Shown here one piece after another: positions 1 through 13,200 of a stretch of 33,390 nt of DNA. A model generated the notes under the pieces. It was not told the origin of the DNA, did not search any database, and was given only the letters and a program-made list of their open reading frames with translations. The translations under genes and the position numbers were made by a program. The number at the start of each line of letters is the position of its first letter. The stretch's first letter is position 1. The stretch is taken from contig CALSCQ010002136.1 of assembly GCA_943704525.1 (NCBI GenBank), positions 1 through 33,390 of the forward strand. The letters are read 5' to 3'. This stretch comes from Pigoraptor vietnamica. Lineage: Eukaryota > Opisthokonta > Filasterea.

Positions 1-135
<135 letters not shown>

Positions 136-268
136 TGTCGTTTATTCTGCCGACTAACACGATGAACTGACCGACTGTATTGTGCATCCGTGCACGGGGC
201 ATTCTGCTGTCTCGCTTGCCCATTGTATTAATATCCCCTTCTTACCCTCTTGCGCAACACTTTCCCAG

Positions 269-2417
269 TTTCGCATCAAGTACTCGCCGTCGCTCGCTTT
301 TCCGACGGTGACGTTCTGCAACCTCAACCCCATCAGCATGCGCAAACTCAGAAATGCGGGCTTCAATTTCACGGGCGAAGACGAGGCGTCCATTCGTCCG
401 CCGATAGGGCGCAAAGAGCTCTACGAGCACTTCTACCAACGCCAGGCAGACTTCATCAAAAACTGCTCCTACACGCTGTCGGGTGGGTGCTTTTGCTCTG
501 GACGCAGCACGGTGTTCGTGGTGTATGGGACCGCCTGTGTCCGCGTGCACTTGTTTCGCTACTGACGGTGCACGTGGCGTGCTGTTGCCATTTTGTGAGT
601 CTCTCTGTTTGCATCCCCTGCCCTCCGCAAGGTTAAATGTGGACTTCGGCGCGTTTATTTTATGTCTTCATAGTGTCTTCTATTTATCTTATAGTTTCCG
701 CGGCGTTCATGAGAACGGAGCCGCACCGAGCACTGGCAAAAGAAAGTCACGCTTAAGTTCAAGTTGATCCTCTGTTCCTGCCATTAGTATTCGCCCACTC
801 TCGGCTGCGGTTCTCATCGCCTTTTCCCTGGCGGGACTGCAGACTGCAACAGCGACGACTATCTCGTGAATGTGACGGACGGCGAATACGGTCGCTGCTA
901 CCAGTTCAACGGGCCGTCGACAGATAACCAACTGCAGAGCTACCGCCCCGGTTCGCGTTACGGGCTGCAGCTGAACCTCAACATTGAGCAGGATGATTAC
1001 GCGCCCTCGTCACGAGAAGCCGGGATCATTGTAAGTCTCGTTCTCTCATACTCCCTTCTGGCGTGGGGGGCCGCAAGTGCCTTGACGACCCATCTTTCGT
1101 CCACGGGACTGCTGGACGTACACTGACTTGCTCGTGTCTTTGTCGTGTTGGCTGCCTTCGTACTGCGACTACTTTCGCGTGTTGTATGCCTCTGCTGGTG
1201 CTGATTGTGCCTGTCTCTGTGTGACAGATGCAACTGCACGACGCAAGCAAGCCGTTCGACCTCAATGCCGGTGGCTTCGGGTTGCAGCCAGGCTCGTACC
1301 ACCGCGTGAGTGTGCGACGCATCGAAATCTACAATCTGAAGAGTCCGTGGGGCTCGTGCGTCAGTTCAACGACCGTTAGCAAGGACGGGAAGACGGAGAC
1401 GTACTCGCTCGCAAATTGCTACGACAAGTGCCGCGACCAGGCGGTTGTGGAGACGTGCAACTGCCGTCCCGGGGGTTCGCCCGTGTCGTCCTCCGATGGA
1501 GTGGCGGACTGCGTGCCCGGCAAGGACTCCGCGGACGATATATGTCGGCGGGCGGTGGAGAAGAAGTTTGCGAGCAGCGACACGACTTCGACCTGCAACT
1601 GCCCCGAACCGTGCGCGGAGGTTTCGTACCAGTGGTCCATTAGCACGATTACAAGCCCCTCTCAAGCCGCACAGGCTGAGAAGTTGCGCGAGCTCGGCAA
1701 TATTGACAAGGCGACGCTGACGAACAACTTTCTGTCGGTCGATGTCTATTTCGAGGAGTTAAACTTTTGGAGTGAGTGCCATTTTGGCTGTGCTGCACAC
1801 GCGCACACGCACACCATGCCCTAACATATTGCCAACTTATCTTCGTGGTCGTAACATGGCAGGCGTCCAGCAGCAAGAGTCCGACACTCCCCAGGGCCTT
1901 TTCGGCAACATTGGTAATTTTTTTGTCCGTTAACAATTGCTGCGTGGTGCCGGTGCGTGTGTGCAGTGTGCCACTGAGTTCCGGCCATGTGTGTACAGCT
2001 GTGTATATATTGGGCCCGTTCGCCAGACGTATACGAAGCGCGCTCCTACGACTCGCCGCGACTCTTGGCTGAAACTTGCAGCACTGACAAGTGACCGGTG
2101 TTGGCCCTGCGCAGGAGGTAACCTCGGCCTCTTTCTCGGTGCGAGTTGGCTGTCCATTATGGAGGCCATGGAGCTCGTGTGGTGGTGGCTCAGGGACGCC
2201 TATTTGCGGAGGCAACAGAAGAAAAAGAAGACGACCGCCGTGGCGCCGGACCATCCCATCCCTCTCGATATTGAGCTTGGTGAGTCGTTGCGCACAGTGC
2301 TTCCGGGAACTGGACGCCAGTGTCGGCCGGACCAGTGACCGCTGTACGGCCGTCAGACTCAGTCAACTAACGCCGGGATGTCACACTGCAGAGTCGGTCA
2401 CCAAGAGAGAAGTGTAA
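269..2417 (+). CDS. DEG/ENaC/ASIC-family cation channel, 5' partial
   Basis: This is the 3' part of a trimeric, probably sodium-selective plasma-membrane channel. The exons that join in phase are 269-482, 843-1030, 1228-1771, 1863-1913, 2115-2279 and 2392-2417, giving 395 codons and a TAA stop. The first exon carries the family's post-TM1 signature (FPTVTFCNLNP). The middle exons form the cysteine-rich ectodomain (for example CYDKC and CNCPEPC). The fourth and fifth exons join to give NIGGNLGLFLGASWLSIMEA, the pre-TM2/TM2 signature with the G-x-S selectivity filter (GAS). A short tail rich in Arg and Lys (RRQQKKKK) follows TM2. The cytoplasmic N-terminus and TM1 are not in the window; an acceptor at 267-268 precedes the first exon. 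The family is well known in animals and less so in protists. Family assignment is firm; exact junctions are inferred. Confidence 0.9.
483..842 (+). other. Intron of the channel gene (360 nt)
   Basis: The donor gtgggt at 483 and acceptor ctgcag ending at 842 rejoin a codon split 1+2 into Asp, giving the TLS-D-CNSDD junction in the ectodomain. Nothing else recognisable lies inside it. It is the longest clear intron in the window. Confidence 0.75.
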
Positions 2418-3320
2418 TATCACATTAAATTGAGTTTCAGACCCGGCGGTCTCAGTTTCTGCCTAATTTTCAGTTTTCGCCGTCGGGTTCGGCCGTATGC
2501 GGCAAGCTAGACTGACTTCCGCCGAGCCGGCAGTTGCCAATGCGACGGTCACTTCACTGAGCCGGCGCGGAACTGCACTCAAGCAAGTGGCCTGGCGGTA
2601 TGATGCCGACGTGTGCTCTGCTAGCACAGTACCGTACAGAACTGAGCTTCAGTTCGGTCAAAGTGCCGGCGTCGATTGACACACTTGACTTCGGGTCGTT
2701 TCGGGTCGTGACGAGTTGTCCGGCACTGAAGCTGAGCGGTCGATTTCAGTGACAGCCCGCATGCTGATTCACGGTTGCGGAGAGTGACATCTGTGTGTCT
2801 GGACAGCACCTGAGGGTTGCGCACAGTAGACTGCGATATCTCGCACTACCCGCGCGGTGTGTGCCATTGCTCCGATACGAATGGTTGGAGTCAATAATCA
2901 ATTCCATTTCTACTTCGATTTTACTAAACGTAATTTATTATTATACAAATTCAATTTGAGATCAAAGTGAAAATCTGGAAACGGAGTCCACCAGGGCTCT
3001 TCATGCACACAGGTATTGTGTTTGACATGATGCGCCCTGTGTCTTGAATAGAGCGTTTTGTGTCACCACATGTGGGTAGGTCACGCCCTTCTCCCTCGCA
3101 CCTGCGGGAAAATTCGAGTTTGGCACAGTGTGGTCACAAAAACCAATACAGAAAAAGGCTCTGTCCTCCTCACAGTCCGCTTCTTTGTCACCCGCGGCGT
3201 CACTGCAACGCAGCAAATACTCCGGCGTGCTGGTTCACCCCACCTCGCTCTTCGGGCACTTTTTCCTTTGGTGCGAGACTCCCGCGGCCGGGGTTCTGAG
3301 GGCGGTGGCGGCGACTGTAG
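2418..3320. other. Intergenic spacer, no gene seen
   Basis: I found no convincing coding region in these 900 bases on either strand. Short reading frames lack family similarity and overlap one another. A patch at roughly 2880-2975 is markedly AT-rich against its GC-rich surroundings. A small direct duplication of the type TTTCGGGTCG sits near 2690-2710. The spacer should hold the 3' end of the channel transcript and the promoter of the zinc-finger gene. Confidence 0.6.
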
Positions 3321-4442
3321 ATGCTGTCGGCTTCTTCTAGTATGTCGCAGCAAAGCGAAACTACGCACAACCTCAGCGAGCACGAGCGCATGAAAATGGT
3401 GGCGTCCGAAGCATTCCACATCAAAAACCTCATAGCCCTCGACGACGCCGACCCACGGCAACGGCGACTACCGGCGGCGAGCGCGCGGAGCAGCGATGAC
3501 TCTGAAAGCGCCGTGCAACAGAGCCCCGAGAACGGCACGAAGCCCGACTCGTCGCGTATCAAGCTGCTCGAGACGATGGCGCGGCAGCGGCCGTTTCTCT
3601 GCACTGGCTGCGGGATGCGATTCAAGCTGAAACACCACCTGACGAGGCACACGCAGAACCCGACGGCTTGCCTGCAACAGTCGCGCCTTCACGCCGGCGT
3701 CCACAGCGACCAGCCTGCCGAGTCGCGCCCTTACATTTGCTCGGGCTGCGGCATGCGATTCAAGCTCAAACACCACCTCAAGCGGCACTCGCGGAGCCCC
3801 AAGGCGTGCGAGGGTGCCGCGGTCATCTACCAGCTGGCGACGGACCCCACGCTCGAAGGGATCGCCCAGACGACCAAGACCGGCGCACCGGACGCGACGA
3901 GGACGGTCATGCGCATGGCCTCTGCGGCCGCAATGCACTCTGGCGAGTACGAGTCGCCGGCCTCGATGTCTCCACGCAGCTCGGCGTCTGGCGACGGCGT
4001 CGTTCCTGCACTGCGCGCCTCGCGCCCGGCCCCCGTGTCCGCGTTTGCGCCGGGCCTCAGGATCCAGGTTCCACAACAGCGGCCGACGGGCGTGTACCGC
4101 ATCGCGCCCCCGCCCACAGTGCCGACGGCGACGGGCATGCCGTTGTACGGCACGAGCGCGCAGGCCATGATGCCCTACGCGGCCCATATGCAACCCCAGT
4201 ACTACTACGAGCCTCACATGGTGCCCGTGCACCCGCAAGTGCCCCATGGATGGACGCCCGCCCTCCCGCAAAGCATCGCGCGCCCTATGTCTGTGCCGAT
4301 ACAAGCGCCGCCGGCTCCTAGCACTGCGGTGTACGGCGGGTACGACCACGAGCCGATGCGTCGGTCGGCGGCGGCGACGGCGATGGCGCAGCTGGCACAG
4401 GCCGCGGCGCAGTCGATGCCCCTCATGCAAAGCGCGTACTGA
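3321..4442 (+). CDS. Two-finger C2HC zinc-finger protein
   Basis: A single-exon, 373-residue protein, probably nuclear and DNA-, RNA- or protein-binding. Two almost identical fingers are visible. The first uses Cys94, Cys97, His110 and Cys117; the second uses Cys140, Cys143, His156 and Cys163. Spacing is C-x2-C-x12-H-x6-C, so the classical last histidine is a cysteine. Both share the core CGMRFKLKHHL and end in a P-x-A-C element, pointing to a local duplication. The rest is low-complexity: a Ser/Asp/Arg-rich N-terminus and a long Ala/Pro/Met/Gln/Tyr-rich C-terminus, typical of a disordered regulatory region. The start is the first Met at 3321; an in-frame Met at 3342 is an alternative. No introns, unlike most neighbours. 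Targets are unknown. Confidence 0.85.
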   Translation: MLSASSSMSQQSETTHNLSEHERMKMVASEAFHIKNLIALDDADPRQRRLPAASARSSDDSESAVQQSPENGTKPDSSRIKLLETMARQRPFLCTGCGMRFKLKHHLTRHTQNPTACLQQSRLHAGVHSDQPAESRPYICSGCGMRFKLKHHLKRHSRSPKACEGAAVIYQLATDPTLEGIAQTTKTGAPDATRTVMRMASAAAMHSGEYESPASMSPRSSASGDGVVPALRASRPAPVSAFAPGLRIQVPQQRPTGVYRIAPPPTVPTATGMPLYGTSAQAMMPYAAHMQPQYYYEPHMVPVHPQVPHGWTPALPQSIARPMSVPIQAPPAPSTAVYGGYDHEPMRRSAAATAMAQLAQAAAQSMPLMQSAY

Positions 4443-5122
4443 CGTGCGCTCAGTCGACGCGCCGGAGCCGCTTTCGACGAACTGGCTCTGTCCTGATCGT
4501 GATGATACTCGCGTGCGCTGATTCCTATTTGCAAAGTCCCCGTGTTCTGGCTGGCTGGTCTGGCCCCTGCGTTCTCGGTTGCGTGCGTCTGCGGCGGCGT
4601 TTGTGCGCGAATATCCCCTCAGCTGTATAAAACACTCACTGATTTACACCACTGACACGGTGAGCTGGAGTTTGCCGCCGGAACTGAAAGTCGCCGGCGC
4701 CAGCTTCGGTGTGTTGACATGCGCCAGTCTGAGTCTGTGTCCACTCTGGGCATGACATCAATCCCTCAGCACTCAAGAGCATATTGCCCGCGTCGCACGC
4801 CAACATGGTAGTGCCTTGTGCATCCACTGGTGCGTCCGTGTGCTGCCTGTGGTGGGACGGCGGAATAATGGTCGTTCAGCCTCTGTAAACAGTCGCACGG
4901 CGCAAAAATATGTTGAGAATGTGACCGGACTGTTGGCGTTGCTCGTGTGTGGTGACGGCACTGCGACAACCAACGCACCCACCTTCGCGCACACCGTCGC
5001 GACCCACGACGTGGGCCGCAGACGCACTTGCGCTGGAAAAGTACACAGGAATGACTTTTTTTATTGCCGGGTATTGCTGCGATTGAGTCACGACGACTCG
5101 TGTTGTTGATTGGCACTGCATC
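4443..5122. other. Intergenic spacer, no gene seen
   Basis: This spacer lies between the zinc-finger stop codon and the protease start, both on the plus strand. No supported gene was found. It should contain the 3' end of the first transcript and the protease promoter. Apart from a TATA-like heptamer I see no clear element. Confidence 0.5.
4626..4632 (+). promoter_or_regulatory. TATA-like element
   Basis: TATAAAA sits 184 bases after the zinc-finger stop and about 490 bases before the protease start codon. It could be a core promoter with a long or spliced 5' leader for the protease, or chance. No other support is visible. Confidence 0.25.
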
Positions 5123-7529
<2,407 letters not shown>

Positions 7530-7669
7530 ACGGTGCACATACGGCGAAATATCTTGTGGCCTTAGAACAAGGCCAGCGTCTTACGGCGCGGCTGCGTGCA
7601 TGGCGTGAAAAGAGACGTCGTTGCGTGTATAGTGTGGAAAACGGGCGTATTGTATTGCCGGTCGTTGCG

Positions 7670-9418
<1,749 letters not shown>

Positions 9419-9565
9419 GTACGGCCCACGGGTGGCCAGTCCAGAACCGCCACCGCCACAAGCCGTCGGTTGGGAGAATGCACTACGATAGCGCGTGCAT
9501 ATTGCGTCAGAAGCGAGACCTTCGCTGACAACAAGCTCAAACAGGTCGTGGAAGCACAACAGCAC

Positions 9566-9620
9566 CTGTAATAGTAGAGACCCGCTGCAGCACCGACTGC
9601 GGCGACGCCGGCCGCAACAT
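9566..9620 (-). other. CPOX: Possible mitochondrial-leader exon of CPOX
   Basis: Reading leftward, a pyrimidine-rich tract ending in CTCTCTGCAG precedes this stretch, which encodes [18 protein letters not shown]. The peptide has Arg, Ser and hydrophobic residues with no acids, as in a mitochondrial presequence. A GTGCTG donor follows at 9565. Splicing to an AG ending at 9520 would join it in frame to the main CPOX exon, but that intron would be only 46 nt with a weak acceptor. The alternative is read-through of the long open frame from 9676. Confidence 0.4.
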
Positions 9621-10257
9621 GGCCGCTTCTGCAGAGAGAACAACACTGTGAGTGGGATAGGAAGAGTTACGCACATGAATAGACATTGTTACGGCGCTGT
9701 CCCCCTGTACGAAGTTGCGCACACCTTATCACACGCCGGGTTCCGGTCGCTGCTGCAGAGTGCATGTGCCGCGCCACTGGACGCGCAGCAGACGCGGCGC
9801 GCCACAGCGCCCGACGGCAAACAGCCGCGCAGGCAGACGACATTGCAACGGCTGATCAAAGCACTCGCAGCCACTGCCGGGAATGGGGGTAACACTGAGA
9901 CAGATGCCGGACGCACCACAACGAAGACGATTCAGCGCGCCAGCACTTATGTTGAGGGAAGGAAATCGCACACACTCACTCTCTCTTTCTCTCCCTGTGT
10001 ACGGCAAAGTGCGCAAAACAGCGAGAGGGCAGTAGCGGCGAGAGAGAGAGGCAGTTCTCGCGCTCCACTCGCCGTGTCCGCGACTCGCACGTGACGTTCA
10101 CGTGACCGTATATCACGTGATCAGCCACGTCAGCACAATCGTTGTGACGTGGCGAGTGCTGACACATCAAAATACTACACAGCCGAGAGAGGAGCTGAAA
10201 GTCACAGCGACCAAACGCACTGCGTTTCCGTACGCAGTCGCGCGCATCGCACCCGCC
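9621..10257. other. Divergent promoter region between CPOX and the macroglobulin gene
   Basis: This spacer separates two genes transcribed away from each other. I see no supported coding region. It contains a pyrimidine-rich tract near 9974-9997, a purine-rich GAGA-type stretch near 10021-10055, and the ACGT-core cluster listed separately. Any 5' untranslated exons of either gene would lie here. Confidence 0.6.
10088..10152. promoter_or_regulatory. Cluster of ACGT-core palindromes (TCACGTGA and CACGTCA types)
   Basis: Within 65 bases there are CACGTGA at 10088-10094, an overlapping TGACGT at 10092-10097, perfect palindromes TCACGTGA at 10098-10105 and 10113-10120, CCACGTCA at 10125-10132 and its exact inverse TGACGTGG at 10145-10152. 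TCACGTGA matches the E-box bound by MITF/TFE-type bHLH factors in animals; TGACGT is the CREB/bZIP core. The cluster is 105 to 170 bases upstream of the macroglobulin ATG and on the CPOX upstream side. Binding is inferred. Confidence 0.6.
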
Positions 10258-13200
10258 ATGCCCCGTATCACTGCGCGAAGGGCGGGCGCGGTCGTCGCGG
10301 CCCTTGCCGCCGCCTACCTGGTGGCCGTCGCCGTGCTCAGCCTGGAGGACCCCGCCCCAGACAAGGGCATCTTTCCCATCTTTCCCATGCCGCGCGGAGA
10401 CGACGGAGAGGGCGCACAGCAAGGGGCGGTGCATCTGCACGGAGAGAACGGGGACGGGGGCGCTGTCGACGGCAATGTCGAGGCAGTGGACGGGGACGCC
10501 GGGGATCAGCCGGTGCGACTCGCCGGGCTGCTCCAGAAGAGGCCGGGCCGGCTTCCACCGCCCGTGGACTTTGGCATCGAGCAAGTGAAGCGCGAGGTGA
10601 TCGACGACAACTTTTTTCCGCCCGCGGGCGACGACAACGAGATGTTGCGGCGCAGTCTGTTTGGGATCGCGCGCTACCTGACGCACGTGACCACCGACAA
10701 GCCAACGTACCGTGCGGGCGACACGCTGTACGCGCGCGCGTTCGTATTGGGCGCCTTCGATCGCGTGCCCTTCATGCATTCGAACGTGTACCTCGGCAGC
10801 ACGGCGGAGGTGCTTGCCCCGTCCGGACAGATAGAATACTCTGGGCCGGTGACCGCCAACGGCACCATTCCCTTCCAGTGGGTGGTGCCGACAACTGCGG
10901 TGGGCGGCGAATACACGCTGCGCATCACACACAAGAGAGACGGGTGGGTCGCAGCGTTGTCGCGTCGTCTTGTGAGCTCTGTTTTCACTCCGTGCCTCCC
11001 CCCCCCCCTTTCTCCCTCTCTTCTTGCTGACTTGAGCTACTCGCGTTGAAGGTTCCCGCCGGCCGTGCGGAAGTTTACGGTCCAGCGAACGACACGTCCG
11101 CGCATGCGTCTTCTCCTCGAGTTCGCCGAGCGTGGTTACGGACCCGGCGAGACGGTCACTGCGACGCTCACGGTGAGCATTCAGCTCTCGCCCTGGTCGC
11201 GTTTTTCACAGGCGAGACGTGCAAGCTTGTTTCTATTCCACTGATATTTAATCGCCCGGCGTGTGTGCATGCGCAGGTGTCGCGTGCAGAGGGAGGCATT
11301 CCCGTGGGCGCGGAGGTGACTTTCTCCGCGCGCGTCGAGGGGCGCTCCATCGCTATTCCCGGCGCGAGTTTGTCTCTGGGCGAGAACGGCAGTGCGACCG
11401 CGTCCTTTGCGCTTCCCGACAGAATCGACGTCGACGAAGGCAGCGTGACGGCCGTTGTGCGGGACGGCGGCGTGGTCGAGTCGACAACAAGGACCCTCCC
11501 ACTTGTCGTCAAGGCGCTCGTAGTGAAGGCGTATCCGGAGGTGCGTGTGCTCTGAATGGATCGCTTGTGCGTGTCCCTGCGGTTGGGAGTGGAAGCTCTT
11601 GGCGGTGATGGCTATGTTCTGCACCGTGTGCGCTGCCTGCTGTGCGTATTAATGTAACGGTGCCATATTTATAGTTCGGAATTAAGGCAGCGCCTTTAGT
11701 GCACGGAGCTTGTGCGGCAGAGCAAATTGCCATCAGAGGCTCATTTTTCCGTCTTCCGCTGCTGCGCTTGCTTGTAGGGCGGCGATCTCGTTCTCGGCCT
11801 TCTCAACGGCGTGTACTTTGAGGCGCGCGACACCCGCGGCGAGCCCGTCAGCATTGCGGGATACGTCGTTGCCCACGCGCCTGGCACGCAGCCCGTTCTT
11901 GGCGACGACGCAAGCCGTATTGTGTCCGTCACCGCCGAGCACGAAGGTCGGGCTTACGCGCGGTTCATCCCGGTCGCGGGGAAGTGGTATTCGCTTGTGG
12001 TCGTGCGCCCTGCGGGCGTGAAGGCGACCTTCCCCCTCCCGGAAGTGAAGGACGCGGGCGTGGCGATGATCACGGCTGAACCGGCGTATGCGAGCGGAGA
12101 GGCCATCTCGGTGCGTTGGGAGGACAAAGGCGCTTGCGCTCTGCGTGTTCTCTATTCGCTGTGCATTCGCTCCCGTGTCAGTTGCGGTCTTCGAATGGTG
12201 GTGAATCGATGCTAACAAAGTGCGTGCAATCGCAGCTGCGCGTGAGCGGAACGCAGCCAGGGGAGTACAAGGTGGTTGCATATCGACGCGAGCGCGAAAT
12301 AGGCTTCGCCGACGTCAGTATCCGAGAGCCCGGCAAGCCTGTCGACGTCGCTCTCTCTCTGCCTGTGGGCGCCGCGTTTGAGGGCGTGCTCCGCATCACT
12401 GTGTACGCCAAACCCAGCCGTCCTGTGGCCGAACGCCTCGTCTATCGCGTGCCGCACTCGCGCGTGCGTGTCGTCGTAGAAGCGGACTCGCCAGAGTACG
12501 TTCCCGGCGGCGGTGTGGACGTCACGGTGACGACGCTGGACGCGGCAACCGGAAAGCCCGTGCGCGCTCTTGTCGGCGTCACTGTGACCGACGATTCGGT
12601 GCTGTCACGCATCGAGCCACGCCGGCGCGCCCCCCGCCTCCCCGAAATGGCGCTGCTAGAGGACGAGGTTGAGAGCTTTTTCGACCCCGCGGGGTACGTG
12701 TGCGACGAGCCGCTCACGGGCATCGATGAGAAGTGCGCGCGCAACATAGACCTCCTGCTCGGAACGCAGGGATGGCGCCGGTGGGTGTACACGGACGAGG
12801 AGCGGCTCGAGGGCCAGCGCGGGGCGGCGGACCAACGCCTGCTCGCTATTTTCAAGGGGGTGGGTGTTGTAGTGTTGATGTGCGACTGCTTCGCGTCAAA
12901 TGCATTCGCGCTCTTCTAATTCTTTCTTTTTGCAATGACGGCTCTCATGACACTCTCACCTGTGTCGCTGTGGTCGTGCAGGAGCGCGCCCCTCCGAAGA
13001 TTTTCCGCGCTATGCCAATGGCGATGGCCATGCGCGAGCAAGTTGCCGACGCAGCCCTCGCGGCCGCCGCACCTGTGCCCGCCCCTCCGGCGGAGTTCGG
13101 GGGCGCGGGTGTGGCAATGGACGACGGCGTGCAAGCGGACGCGGATGTGCAGGAAGTGGATGCGCAGAACATTGAAGCGGATGTGGACGTGGTCGTAGAC

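Noticed and set aside
3468-4430. 320-residue open frame antisense to the zinc-finger gene
   Set aside because: Extremely Arg/His-rich composition typical of the reverse complement of GC-rich coding DNA; the sense frame has recognisable fingers.
4626-4632. Firm promoter call for the protease gene at the TATAAAA
   Set aside because: It is about 490 bases from the start codon with no supporting initiator or leader evidence, so it is kept only as a low-confidence element.
9419-9676. Treating the open frame upstream of CPOX Met 9418 as certain N-terminal coding sequence
   Set aside because: The stretch contains a strong CTCTCTGCAG acceptor-like site and a better leader peptide in another frame; without transcripts the upstream start is undecided.
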